DNA of 64,000 bases, taken from contig JAEUWP010000335.1 of NCBI GenBank assembly GCA_018524725.1, positions 496,001-560,000 on the forward strand, given 5' to 3'. How positions within the stretch are numbered: the stretch's first letter is position 1; every line of letters starts with the position of its first letter. Made by a program: the position numbers and the translations under genes. The notes under the pieces were generated by a model that saw only the letters and a list, made by a program, of their open reading frames with translations, made no database searches and was not told the DNA's origin. Positions 1 to 14,138 of this stretch are shown one piece after another. This DNA is from Podaxis mareebaensis. Lineage: Eukaryota > Basidiomycota > Agaricomycetes > Agaricales > Agaricaceae.

Positions 1-1408
1 GTCCCTCTGCGGCATGCTGAAGGTCGCGAAGGTTGGGAGGATGCTCTAGTTGGTTGCCTTAAAGATGTTGGTGTCTTAATCTTCAGGTTTTGGGTGTATG
101 CTCACTCCTTGATCCTTAGCACGCTAACCTAGAAAACCTCCCTCGCCTAAGAGAGATCTTGACACAGCTGTTCTTTGCACCACCTCCAGACTCTCCAGAG
201 CCTAGCCCATCCGCTGCTCCTCAAAACCTCACTGTTGCCTCAACGCCCGCAGAGAGATACTATTCCCTATCGCCGGAGGATCGGATCACGATACTCTCTT
301 TCCTCTGCAACCAGGCTGTCTCCAGTAAAACCGTTCGCACTCATATGGAAGCGTGTGAAGAGGCCTTGACAGAATACCGCAAAACCAAGATTGACATCAA
401 CCGGTTAAAGAAACAGCAGTAAGTGGTCCCCCGTCTTTTGATGAATCAGACACCTCACATTCAAGGCTTAGCCTGCAGGAAATGAGTACTCTTGCTGTGG
501 AGGCCGAGCTGACGCAAAACGGGACAAATGGTACTGAGGAAGATGCTCCGATGAACGACGTTAGTGAACTCTCTGACGCTTCGGGTGGTGACAATTCTTC
601 AACGGGCAAGAAGAAAGCGAAGAGACAAGAAACACGTATTGCGAATGCCAAAGCGAGAGGCGCAGCTCGTGCGAAACAGGCACAACAAAAACAGGCACTG
701 GCCGAGCACAGGCGACTGGACGAAGAGGTCAATAAGTTAGAACGCCGTTTAGAAGGTATCGAGCGCGAGTTTAGACAACACGTTGGCGGTGTTCGTGCGA
801 AGCCCCTAGGAAAGGACCGTTTCTATAACCGGATCTGGTGGTTTGATGGCCTTGGATCTACTTCAACGAATAATCCAGCTCTTGGACAATATGGCACTGG
901 GCGAATATTTATTCAAGGACCTAGTGAATTTGACATGGATATTCTAAAGAGACGAGAAGGGGACATAAACGCGAGGCGACTGGAGGAAGAGGGTGAAGAC
1001 GGAATGTTAGGACCTGGAGACTGGGCGGCATATTCGACTGTTGAAGAGGTGAAAGGGCTCCACTTGGCGATGTTGACGTCATTACTCACTTCGACGTAAT
1101 AGCTCGAGGAATATGTGGCGTGGTTGAACACCAAGGGGCATCGCGAGCTTGCGCTTAAGACGGCACTGACAAAATGGTGGGTCCCCATCACGGCCGGGAT
1201 GAAGAAGCGAATCGCAGTCAGTACCAGATCACTTTTGCAGTGTCGTCATTGATGCACTGACACCGCCTAATTGTAGGACCTTAACGCTAACTTGAAACTC
1301 CCCGATGCTCGACGTAGCTCCCGTAACAAAACAGGACCTGGCCATGATATTTCTCAGCAACCCTATATGCAATGGAGGAATCGACGAGCCCTTACACACA
1401 ACCAGTGA
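1..1408 (+). CDS. ITC1: ITC1/ACF1-type ISWI chromatin-remodelling subunit, 3' part only
   Basis: This is the C-terminal part of a WAC-DDT-WHIM protein, the non-catalytic partner of an ISWI ATPase that slides nucleosomes. The gene enters from the left edge. Visible pieces are a segment around 160-418 reading AERYYSLSPEDRITILSFL (DDT/WHIM1-like), a lysine/arginine-rich coiled-coil region (600-770), the WHIM-like motif GKDRFYNRIWWFDGLG near 810-855, and EYVAWLNTKGHRELAL near 1107-1155. A 419-471 intron joins KKQ to HLQEMSTL in frame. Two further introns (about 1048-1104 and 1215-1278) lead to a last exon, DLNANLKLPDARRSSR, ending at TGA 1406-1408. The first about 150 bases contain one or two small introns whose edges I could not fix. 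Family identity is a match by motif memory; confidence is good for the family and moderate for the exact orthologue. Confidence 0.8.
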
Positions 1409-2072
1409 TGCTTTCCAGCAGTTCGCAGCGAAGTTTTCTCTCCTCTTGACGAGGGCCGTGATTCCAATCTTACCCCATGGAGATACGGGATTTGAAGTTC
1501 CCAATCGATTCAAGCTTGTCGCGCCGTTTGGCTCGTCTGCAATTTTCGATTTAGAGTTTTAGTACACGTAGTTGCTTGGAGATTTTCTACCTTACAACTC
1601 CCTTCCGAGAAAGGCAGGTGGTATACCTTGTAACCGGTGTATGAATAGTGTCACATAGTGCAGTAATAGTTATACAACCGCTTAAACTGGCTAATATTCG
1701 AAGCATCTGGAAACTTGTCCAAGTTGGGAAGGAGATAAGATCCGTGCGTGTTCCCATCAAAGGTTCAGAGATCTGCCTTCGGACCAGCCCACACTAGCCC
1801 ACACTCTTCATTTTCCGCTATGTCATGAGCATCTCTTGCTGTGTGGGCTATCCTGGAGGATAGACCTGTTCGGACGGCCGTCGAGATGGAACAAGAGCAG
1901 GAGCGAAGAACCCAGACCCTTATCAATCGTCAGAAGAATTCTCAGATAAGATCCGTCGAAACTCCATCGTCAGCTTAATTTTCACCTGTTACAAATATAA
2001 AAGGCCTGTCCGTTGCTGAAATGTTCAAGTCTCCACCTTAGTTTTTTCTCACTTCTCTACTTCACGTCCGCC
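1409..2072. other. Intergenic region, ITC1 3' flank and AVT1-like promoter
   Basis: No coding frame here is supported. A TATA-like element lies about 75 bases before the next start codon; otherwise I see no repeat or RNA gene. Confidence 0.5.
1996..2003 (+). promoter_or_regulatory. TATA-box-like element of the AVT1-like gene
   Basis: TATAAAAG about 70 bases upstream of the ATG at 2073, a normal spacing for a fungal core promoter with a short leader. Inferred from position only. Confidence 0.45.
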
Positions 2073-4452
2073 ATGACCTCCCTGCCGGCAACGTTCACGG
2101 TGGGCTCTGCAATGTCCGCTTCAAGCGTACGGGATGCCATAGCATCATGTGCGTCATTGTCATTGTATCATCTGCTATACATACAGACTGACCGATTTCG
2201 TAGACCGTCGCGCACAGTATCTTGTTGCAGGTTCCACGATTGTTTCTGCATCCGAAGCAGAAGTATTCGAGGATGAAGAGGAAGACGAGGAAGCCCATCT
2301 CGGATATTTTGACGAACACGATGAGGACAACTACTACGATTCTGACGACGATGACGATAGCGCAGACACGACGCCTCGGGATGACTTCGTGAGCCAGTTG
2401 CAGTGGGACGAGGACATTCCCTCGTCAGACTCAGATGCCCTTCCTGCTGGCCAACCGCAGGTGTCAGCGAGCCTGCCAGCGAGCAGGCGAATGTTCAACC
2501 CACGGAGTAAAAAGGAGAATACGCTGAAACCAATGCCCCTGTCTTGGGGTGCGAATCGGGATACAAAGCCACAGGAGACGACCCCCCTGTTGTCAAAGAA
2601 GATCTCGTTCGGCGTCCCATCACAAGCACCGCGCAGGTTATCGACTACGACGAAATATGGGGGACAGGAGCGTGGTCTCGACTTCAACGCTCCTTGTCAT
2701 GCCACTCAACGTCGGCTGTCGAACGTTTCCGTCGCGAGGAGCACCAGATCGGTTACTAGGAGTATTAAACACACTCATGTGGGTCGAAGCACCTTCGGTC
2801 AGACGGTATGTTGCCCTAGCTCTAACAGCCTCAAAGTCTAGACTCAACGGACACCCACCAGCTCTTCAACTCTATTGCCATTCTACTTGGTATTGGGATG
2901 CTCTCTGAACCACTGGCTTTTGCATACTCTGGCTGGGTCATGGGAACGATTCTCATCGTAGCTTATGGTGCCTTAGCTTGCTACACGTATGCCGAACGTC
3001 CTTCCAGATTTGAAATCCGCTCACACTTGATGATCCTCTAGAGCAAAGATCCTGGCCCGCATTATCTGTGCGGATCCCCGATTGAGATCATATTCTGACA
3101 TTGGTAGGAAGGCGTTCGGTCCACGGTCGACCGTCTTTATCAGTTTCATGTTTTGTCTGGAACTGTTCGCCGTCAGGTCAGTAGACAGCTCATGATTCTC
3201 CATTGCTTGTCCAAGCTCGGTTAACTGACGCTATCTGGTTTCAGTGTCATTCTAGTCACATTGTACGCTGATTCCTTGCATACCATTATACCGACCTATT
3301 CCGCGAATACATACAAAGTATGGGGTCTTTTGGTGTAAGCGATCTTTTTCTCCAGGGTGATCGAGAGGCCCAATGCTGACTACATACACTTAGGCTCATC
3401 CCAACGGTGTTCCTACCATTGTCTCTTCTCTCCTATACCTCAATTCTTGGAATCATCTCGACCATATTACTGATTGTTGTTATCTTCGTTGATGGTGCGT
3501 TCAAGAAAGAGGCACCCGGCAGTTTCTGGGACCCTGCCGAGACGAACCTTGGCGCCGCAAGTGCGAGTAAGCTGGGGATTGCGTTCGGATTGTTCATGGC
3601 TGGTGTAAGTTTGCATATCCACCCTATCCTCCATGAACCCTCTTTGATGGTGTAAATTTAGTTTGCTGGCCATGCTGTCATTCCTTCACTAGCGAGGGAC
3701 ATGATTGATCCTTCTGAATTTGACACGATGATTAACTGGGCCTTCGTTGTCGCCACCTTCATTTATGCTTCAATCGGTTATGCTGGGTACCTAATGTACG
3801 GTAACAGTGTAAGCGATGAGGTATGTATAATACGCAAGTATATTTTTATCACTTTCTGATGGTCCTATAGATCAGTATGGATCTATTGAACACGCCGGGG
3901 TTTAACCCCTTGCTCAATCAAACTGCTCTTTGGGTACTTGTGCTTAACCCTTTGTAAGTCCGAAGCCTTATATTTGCCTTTTGTATGCTGATTCAACTAT
4001 TTAGGTCCAAATTCGCGCTGGGAACGCAACCTGTGAGTACCTCGACCGACTTTCTCTTAGCTGTGGACTGAATCGTCAACTAGCTTAATGCAACATTGGA
4101 AGTTCTTCTGGGTTTGGATACACCAGTATCGGCTCCCGAACAAGTTGTCAAAAGACCCGACACGGTCGGAGTTTCGGAGTGTAGGGGAAAATACGTAGCA
4201 CTCAAAAAGGTCCTTGCTATCGTTCAGCGGATCGTAGTGACATGCGCCGCCGTGGCCGTATCCATCTATATTCCCGAGTTCAGCACGATGATGGCTTTCT
4301 TGGGATCCTTCTCTGCTTTCTGTATTTCAATTGTGGGTCCCATAGCCGCCAAGGTGAAGTTAGAAGGCAAATGTGGAATATTCGATGGTGTTGTGATGTT
4401 CATTGGATCTGTCATGGCGATCTGGGGCACCGTCGCCGCTTTCGTGGATTAG
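2073..4452 (+). CDS. Vacuolar amino acid transporter, AVT1-like (Aa_trans family)
   Basis: A multi-spanning transporter of the SLC32/SLC36-like family, expected to move neutral amino acids across the vacuolar membrane. The start at 2073 gives MTSLPATFTVGSAM; the 2149-2203 intron joins AIAS to YRRAQYLVAG. Residues about 45-90 form a very acidic tract (EDEEEDEEAH, then YDSDDDDDS), typical of cytosolic N-termini in AVT1 proteins, followed by TTPLLSKK. The membrane domain begins with RSTFGQT, the 2806-2861 intron, then LFNSIAILLGIGMLSEPLAF, and continues through LVTLYADSLHTIIPTYS, GFAGHAVIPSLARDM and IYASIGYAGYLMYG. About seven introns interrupt the membrane part. The gene ends at TAG 4450-4452. 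A plasma-membrane role cannot be excluded from sequence, but the acidic head and family point to the vacuole. Confidence 0.88.
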
Positions 4453-4561
4453 GACTTTTTACTTCGTTTACACATAGATATCTTGATACCACCATCTTGA
4501 AGGATATACAACACAATTTTTGAGTGTATTACAGCAAGGGTGATGAGGTGTCTAGGACGTC

Positions 4562-5512
4562 CTAGGCTTTTGATACGCAGTGTGAGATGACCTTGGCAAG
4601 CTCTATCGAAGTGATGAATTGGGTGTCCAAGGAGGAACAGAGCAAACATACGTGGTAGCTTAATGCTCTCCTGTACAACCGTGGCCTCGATTTGGTTGTC
4701 AGGGTTTGGTGGTACGTTGACCACGGACGTAGCGGGGTCGATTGTCCATCCAAGTTTTGCAACATACTCTGCGAGTTCATCGCCTAGCGTGGAGCGCCTC
4801 AGTTAGAAGAAGGATCAGGGTTCAAAAATTTTTCTTGAGCAACGTACCCGACAAGGCCAAGTAAGAACCCAATCTGGCGGTGCTTATCCGCGTGAAGGCA
4901 GCTTTGACAGCTCGGACTACAACCCCGCGCACTGCATTGTCGAAGCCTACGACTTCTACTGTGTAGTTATCGCGGAGGTTTTCGAGGTCATCTGAGCGGT
5001 ATACATCCCAGAAAGCGGGGAAGCGGCAACGGAAGAGAAGGTCGTTGAGTCCGCGAAGGATGGGAAGAAGGGAAGGTAGTGGATCGGGCTCGTCCAAAGG
5101 TGTATTTGTGGGGCGTTCATCGAGGAGAGAGACACAGAGGTTGAAATCGGGAAGAGGGGATGCGGTGAGAGCTTTGATGAGGATGTTGATGACTACGTCG
5201 GGGTTGTAGAGCTCTGGGTTGAACTGGTACCTGCAAGAGAGCGGATGAATTTATTATCACTTTGAGTCGAAGCGCATTTCATACAGCTTCAGGATGGCAA
5301 GATTCGCAAGGCAGTCGTACTCCTCGTTTCTGATCTGGTGGTAGAGATAGTCCTCGAGGATGCCGACATTGTTGGGGTTGTAGCGATCTGTGCCATTTAT
5401 CAGGTCTATGAAGGCATAGTCCAGGCGAATGCTTACCGACACCGGAGACGAGGTCCTCGATGAGCTTTGGGCGTGTAGGCGGCGCGATCCAGGAGGCAGC
5501 AGTGTTGTCCAT
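4562..5512 (-). CDS. Eukaryotic translation initiation factor 3 subunit K
   Basis: eIF3k is a small peripheral subunit of eIF3, which organises the 43S pre-initiation complex on the ribosome. Start at 5512 gives MDNTAASWIAPPTRPKLIED; further pieces are TDRYNPNNVGILEDYLYHQI, EEYDCLANLAILKLYEM, LRGLNDLLFRCRFPAFWDVY and the near-C-terminal VNVPPNPDNQIEATVVQESI, all characteristic of the HAM/winged-helix eIF3k fold. A last small exon reads LAKVISHCVSKA and ends at TAG (complement of 4562-4564). Four short introns are needed. Budding yeast lacks this subunit, whereas filamentous fungi keep it. Its 5' end is 152 bases from the WDR5-like start codon on the other strand. Confidence 0.9.
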
Positions 5513-5664
5513 TGCGATCTCGGTTTACAGGAGAGACAGAGGGATTGTTGGATGGACTTTTTTTGGGCACGTGGTTGATAATATGTCAGTGTTTCTCCCG
5601 CCGTACTGGATGCACCCGTTGGTGGCGCACTTACAACCTTCTGCTTTTGTTCTTAACCCTCGTA

Positions 5665-8612
<2,948 letters not shown>

Positions 8613-8833
8613 GCTTCGTGCCTCTCTTTCATCAGTGGGGGACGAGTCGTAGATGTTGTCTGAGTGTTCTCCCTTCTGATCTTGTTTTGTATTACCATCT
8701 TTTGCAGCCTGTATATCATTCATTGCATTTCATAAGAGTACGCTTTCTGATTGATACGACTCTTGAGAGAACTCAGTACTGAGTCATGGAGCTCGAACTG
8801 AGCTGAAATGGATCATTATATAGTGAGGTAGGA

Positions 8834-9896
8834 CTACAAAGTGGCCTCGGTGCTGTTATCCTCATTGCGAGTAGCTGACTTGTGCTTCCGTTTCCGCTTT
8901 CGTTTCTTCTGTCGGGCTGAAATGTCGGTGGGAGCTGAGTCAATACCCTCCTCGTCATCGCCCTCTACCCGTTTTCTCTTCGTCCCTGCCCTCGCAACCT
9001 CATTATCCCCTTGAGATACCGCTTTCGCTTGGGGAATATTTGGAACAACCTTTTTCTTCTTCACGCTGAGAGGATTTGGGCCTTTTGGTCCCTTCTTTTT
9101 CTTGGGTCGTGGAGGCTCAGTCGCAGATGTTGAAGCATGTTCTTTGTCTAAGGCAGTTGCATGTAATGATTGTTCTTCGGCCTGTGATGGGGTGAGGAAA
9201 GGCATTTGGCCAGATGCTGAAATGCTTACCATCGCTTTCGTCCGCAATGTCACATCGCTTGGAGGCTCCAGGACGACGACGGACCGGTTAATGTGGACTA
9301 TCGGAGCAGCTGGCACTGTGCGAAGCTTAACGCGAAGTGGTTGTGATTGAGTTGCAACGACGTATCGATGCTTGTTTGTGTCGCCTATGAAGAACGGGAG
9401 GCTGTACTGAGGTCGTCAGGTAGCAGCGTTATGGAGTTGGCGTACCAACGACGCTCAGCAGGCAATCGTCTCCAGGAATGGCTTCTTTGTGATTACATTT
9501 TCGTCGTTCAAACGTTTTCGCAAGGTCTGTTGCGGGTTGTTGGGATTTCCCTTGGAGATAAAGTTCGTGGATGCAACATTGGGTGATCACTGAAGAACGG
9601 CTTTGCCGTTGAAGTGTTTAGCTGTCGCGTGCGCCATATTGAAATGAAAATAAGACACACTTGGTTTGACCTCGCCTTGTAGCACTGTGCCTAGTTGCTT
9701 GACGATGTCGATCTTGAGTGAGATGGCAGCTTTGCAAATTTCCGAATCGACTATAGGACGGAGTAGCGTGAGTTGAGATTGGAGATCAGAATTAGAACAC
9801 GAATTGACCAAGGATCTGGTACGGTTGACGAAAGCCAAACGACTGGCAATATAGGTGCATTAATTTGCGATACGCTTTTGCTCGCTTTTGACGCAT
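8834..9896 (-). CDS. UTP23: rRNA-processing protein UTP23 (PIN-domain, small-subunit processome)
   Basis: UTP23 acts in the nucleolus in early 18S rRNA maturation and in release of the snR30 snoRNA. Start at 9896 gives MRQKRAKAYRKLMHLYCQSF, followed by FRQPYQIL, then VDSEICKAAISLKIDIVKQL and LQGEVKPSVSQCCIHELYLQ. The next exon reads TFERRKCNHKEAIPGDDCLL and NKHRYVVATQSQPLRVKLR. The Cys-Cys-His and Cys residues in QCCIHELYL and RRKCNHKE...DDC are the zinc knuckle set of this family. PIVHINRSVVVLEPPSD ends the PIN domain; the tail is strongly basic and disordered (PKKKKGPKGP, QKKRKRKRKHK), as in other UTP23 proteins. About 280 residues, four short introns. Its start codon lies 122 bases from the EMC7 start on the opposite strand. 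Confidence 0.9.
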
Positions 9897-10018
9897 TTTG
9901 GGCGAGAAAGGAAGAGCGATAGAGCCGACGAGAGGACGTGACCCTTTTGTAACACATGTGATCGCCCACATTAGTATGGCCAAACACGACATCCAGACCG
10001 CGCACATCGCATTTAACG

Positions 10019-10894
10019 ATGACCAGACTAGGGTTTCAGACGCTTTTCCTTTCATCATGGTGAGTGTTATCATTGCATAATATACAACGAATATTGAAAA
10101 ACATATAGGTTTCTCTTTGCTGCTGCATTTGACCTCACTGGCAAAGTGGTTTGGAATGATGTGTGTCCAGGTGTGCATGCTCGCCTCACCAGCTGCTTTT
10201 TTGTAGTCTAATGCACACAACCCGGTAGATGCTGTTGCACTTGGACAAGCAAAAGTTGTCCTTGACAATGGACGATTGAGCGGTAGCGTCATGGCGGACG
10301 GCAACTTCGTTGTGTACGCTTTTTCTGTCGATGGTCGTCATCCTTTGCTAACTTGCCTTGCAGTCCCAATGTACCGATAGGTGCCTATTTATTATCCGTA
10401 ATATCTCACGACTATTCGTTTGACCACGTATGTTTTTGTGTGTGTCTTGTAAAGCGTTGTACTGACAGTGAATCGAATAGCTACGAATCGACGTCACCAA
10501 CGAAACAGCGCACGTACACCCATACGCCCTTGGAACACCCTTTAATCCACCTTCGACTGTTTTCTTGCCATACCCCCTGAAACTAACGCCGAAGGAGAAG
10601 CTCGACTTCTACGTCCCCCCACAGTCCTTCAACCTGTACAGCCTGCTGACCAATCCCATGGTTCTCTTCGGCATTGGTGGCCTCGCTCTCTTCGCTCTCA
10701 ACTCCCTTGTAGACGTGCAGTCACTGCAGGAAGCCGCGAAACATGCAGATGAAATGTAAGTCGGTTCATGTTCGTACCCGCGTCAGAATATGACCTCAGT
10801 TACTAGTTCAACTCCGGCGCGTGGAAGTATAAATGGCCATGATCAAGCACGAGGCACGCCGGCCAGACGAGGGGGTAAGAAAGTTCGACGGTAA
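10019..10894 (+). CDS. EMC7: ER membrane protein complex subunit 7 (EMC7), beta-sandwich/DUF2012
   Basis: EMC7 is a luminal-domain subunit of the ER membrane protein complex, which inserts tail-anchored and multi-spanning proteins. The ATG at 10019 was chosen because the 10060-10108 intron then makes a perfect signal peptide: MTRLGFQTLFLSSW joined to FLFAAAFDLTGKVVWND. The beta-sandwich follows (AVALGQAKVVLDNGRLSGSV, FVVPNVPIGAYLLSVISHDY, LRIDVTNETAHVHPYALGTP), then KLTPKEKLDFYVPPQSF and one membrane segment, NPMVLFGIGGLALFALNSL. The C-terminal cytosolic tail ends RRGGKKVRR at TAA 10892-10894. About 205 residues with five introns. An upstream ATG at about 9975 opens a frame that does not splice into the family sequence. 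Confidence 0.88.
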
Positions 10895-10951
10895 CACTGA
10901 GCATATAGTTGTAGCGTAACTTGTGTCGCATAACCGATAATAAAACATCTG

Positions 10952-11594
10952 TTATGTGTTGGGCGACGAAACAACATCAGGCTGGGGAGCAGGTTCCTCG
11001 GTTCCATCCGCTTGTTGCGAACCTTCTGGGTATAACAACGCGCGGCGAAGGATGGCGTTTCTGTGAAAGCGGAGGATATATGTTCATGGTTTGGAATGGA
11101 AGTTATAGTAATCCGTTTACTTACCTATGCTTGAATTGCGCCAAGACTGCGTGTGGTGATTTCCTTTCGGGTACGGGCGAACCTTGAAGACTGGTGGACC
11201 GGTGTGAATTTAGGCAAGTTCGAGTTGAACGGGGGTTGGCAACGTACTGATCGTCGCTTGTGGTTTCTATCACAAACATATGGCCGTTTTTGCCATCCGT
11301 GGCGGCTGCACCTGGCGCTTCATCTACTTTCAGACCCGTAACAACCAGACTACGAGAAATGCTCCTGACAGCGGGTGCTTTCTGGGCCGACGGGTCATAG
11401 TCTAGTACAAGAACATGCTCGTCCGGATGTTGAGGCAGAAGGGGAAGTGCCGAGTCATCCTGGTACTGGTACTGGATCACTGGATGGCTGAAGTTGCTTG
11501 AAGGTGCACCCGGTGCTGCATTGTCAACTGATGAGTGCGATACTAGGATGTAATAAGGCGGTAAAGGCTGGAGAGGCATATTGTTGTTGTCCAT
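10952..11594 (-). CDS. Conserved short basidiomycete protein of unknown function
   Basis: Start at 11594 gives MDNNNMPLQPLPPYYILVSH. Further landmarks are NFSHPVIQYQYQDDSALPLL, HPDEHVLVLDYDP, and a C-terminal piece LAQFKHR joined by an intron (donor GTAAGT near 11120) to NAILRRALLYPEG, ending at TAA (complement of 10952-10954). A second intron probably removes the sequence after TTSDDQ. The splice that continues QFKHR into NAILRRALL makes a short amphipathic helix, which I take as support for the model. From memory, similar short proteins occur in many agaricomycetes without a known function. There is no signal peptide, membrane segment or catalytic motif. It overlaps no other convincing gene and is convergent with EMC7 (57 bases between stops). 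Confidence 0.6.
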
Positions 11595-12096
11595 GGTGGC
11601 GGACTTGGCGAAGTAAAGTCCCGGTGATCACTACCTGCTATTGTATTGACTATTCTGGAATGTTGCTGATCGTTATTTATTGTCGTTAGGTCGTTGTAAT
11701 GGACAAGCGTTCTCGACGATCATTTTCATGCACATGTTCCATTCAAAATTTTGCATGGAAAATCGGAAGAGCCCTTGAAGAAGATGCTGGCTATGAAGTC
11801 GTCACCGCAACGCCGGGAGGCGCGCAGGTACTCTCACGATCATGCCCCTCATTTGGAGTCGGTCGTCAGGTCTGCATTTCAACCAACATGGTAACCACCA
11901 TGTCACCTATTCTTAGGCCTTTCTGGCGGGACAATGATCTATGGCGACTGAATATAAGCCCCACGGACTGAGCGTTCAAACAAGTTCCCCCCCAGCCTCC
12001 GCGCACTTTCGTCGCTGAAGCACCCTACCATTCGGGATACCATTGTCCCGCTACACCTTCCTTTTTATACCGACACTCATTTCGTTTGTGGACGCC
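11595..12096. other. Intergenic region between divergent genes
   Basis: Shared upstream region of the short unknown protein (minus) and the CAP gene (plus). A 90-codon open frame at 11699-11971 has no recognisable content and is probably chance. Confidence 0.45.
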
Positions 12097-13489
12097 ATGA
12101 CCCGTCTTGCTGTTTTATATTCCTTGGTGTTGGCGCTCTCCGTTATTCCAGGAGGGCTTGCTGGTCCCGCCTGTGCTCACAAACACTACCGGACTGCAGA
12201 TTGTGTAGAAAAATGCAAGTCAAAGTGGGGGTGGCTTGGAAATATGATGGGGACAGACCGTTGGGGCTCCGTTATGTCCGAGATTGGAAAATCCACTGAG
12301 GCTTGGGAAGCCCTCATCGCTCAAGCCTGTGGTTCGTCGTAAGTCACATATCTGCCATCCGTTTCATTGATTACTGATGTGCTTGATCTCGATGACAGTG
12401 TAACGTCCCTCCCAGCTGCCACTGATTCTCCGTCGAGCGTAACAGTCGCTCCTACGCTAATTGCCCAGTCTAGTCCTGCAATTGGCACCACGTCCGATCC
12501 TGCTGAATCCACAGGACCTGCGCCTACATCATTTTCACCTTCCTCGTCTGGTGTTGCTATATCTTCTCCTGTCTCTTCCCCTGTCCTTTCTTCCGCTTTG
12601 TCCTCCTCATCCGCCCAGCCCACAACTTCTTCCGTGACAAAGAATTCGCAGCCGACTGTGGCGCCAACCACTACGCGCTTCACCACCAGCGTTCGACCTA
12701 CCACTGTTCCTACCATAACTACCAAGACCAAGACCACCCAGGCGCCACCCCCGGCTACGACTTCTCCCGTTGATAACGGCTCGAGCTCAGGCTCGGGGTC
12801 AAGTTCATCTGGCGATGTTCAAGCTTACTTAACCGCCCACAACACCGTTCGCGCAAACCACGGCGCCGCTGCTTTGGTCTGGAGTGACGAACTGGCCAGC
12901 AAGGCACAGCAATGGGCTAACGGCTGCAAGTTCCAGCACTCTGGAGGCTCCCTTGGTTCTTTTGGGGGTTAGTACCTAACGTTTCAGATCGTCCGAAACT
13001 GAGAACCTAATGTCCCTTTGATTAATAGAGAACCTGGCAGCAGGCACTGGCTCCTCCTACGGTATTTCCCAGGCCGTCAAGTCATGGACGGATGAAGTCA
13101 GTGAGTATCAGCCGTTATAAACTTGGCCGGATATCTGGCAAATTAGGATCATTAATGCGCTTGAAACAGGTGAATACGACGGCAACAACCCTCAACCTTC
13201 TCATTTCACTCAAGTCGTCTGGAAGGGCACTCAGCAGCTCGGCTGTGCTGTTCAAGAGTGTGATGGCATCTTCCCTGCTCAGTATGGGGTACGCCTTTGG
13301 CTCAATTTCATTAGGAAAAAAACACCTAAGAGTTGATCTCCCATGCTTCACAGAAAGCCAGATATTATGTCTGCGAGTACTTCCCAGCAGGGAATGTTAT
13401 TGGCCGTTTTGCGTAGGTTTTAATGCTGTCTTGCCTGCCCTTCACATGCTGACCTGGTTCTCTTCCTCAGGGAAAACGTTCAGGTTTGA
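12097..13489 (+). CDS. Secreted CAP-domain (PR-1/SCP-like) protein with Cys-rich head and Ser/Thr linker
   Basis: A signal peptide (MTRLAVLYSLVLALSVIPGG, cut after LAG) leads to a small cysteine-bearing head (PACAHKHYRTADCVEKCKSK ... AQACGSS). After an intron come about 140 residues very rich in Ser, Thr and Pro, likely O-glycosylated. The CAP domain then starts DVQAYLTAHNTVRANHGAAA and shows the conserved pieces LVWSDELASKAQQWA, CKFQHSGGSLG, ENLAAGTG, HFTQVVWKGTQQLGC and YYVCEYFPAGNVIG; the two His (QHS and HFT) and Glu (GEN, ECD) of the CAP cavity are present. Small introns split the domain; the last joins GRFA to ENVQV before TGA 13487-13489. CAP proteins bind sterols or fatty acids and act outside the cell or in the wall (yeast Pry-like). 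Which ligand applies here is unknown. Confidence 0.85.
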
Positions 13490-14138
13490 TGTCAATGAAC
13501 AACGACCTTGTACATTTCATCCAGCTTGAAACTGCATATACACTGCATTTCCCACTTTCTATCTTTCTCGTCTCTCTTCCCATCGCCTTGCGAAGATATT
13601 TTCTCACCTGTACTTTCGGCTATCTGGAGCTCTAACTTTTCTGGTTCGGTCTCGGGCATTTTCGACGCCGTCTGAGATGGCGCTTTCTCTGTTTCATAGA
13701 AACTAAAAGCGGGGCCGAGCTGTGCTCGGCCTGGAGTCACCAAAGTGTTTTGTAATATATCGTTGGGTTACATTCAGTGACCGTGGTAGCATCTGGAATG
13801 AAACCTGTTTACGCTGTCAGTTCCCGGGTCGCATCAAGGATAAATGCATTATTAGAACATCGCCATTGCAAAATGACTACATGAGATTTAATTTCACGCC
13901 TGCCTCACGCGATTGCAGTTGCATTTGGCTGTTGTTCCTCAGGCCTCATGGCGAAGCTTTTTGCGGTCGGAGGCTTCTGAACTTTGGTCGCTTTGTATCA
14001 CTGACGTAAAGGCTCAAAGCCATCAAACAACAATAAACACGAGGCTTAATATTAATGTTCGCCATTTGGCATTCGCGGTCAATCTAATTGAACTTGCCAG
14101 GGTGATATGGTTCACCAACCTCACCGATAACATTTCTC
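13490..14138. other. Intergenic region with one strong hairpin
   Basis: No supported gene. Contains a perfect 7-bp inverted repeat (13713-13719 with 13725-13731) around a 5-base loop, and otherwise AT-rich sequence upstream of the DLT1-like gene. Confidence 0.45.

Noticed and set aside
11699..11971. 90-codon plus-strand frame
   Set aside because: No known content; sits in the promoter between two divergent genes.
12321..12737. 138-codon minus-strand Val/Glu-rich frame
   Set aside because: Antisense of the Ser/Thr linker of the CAP protein.
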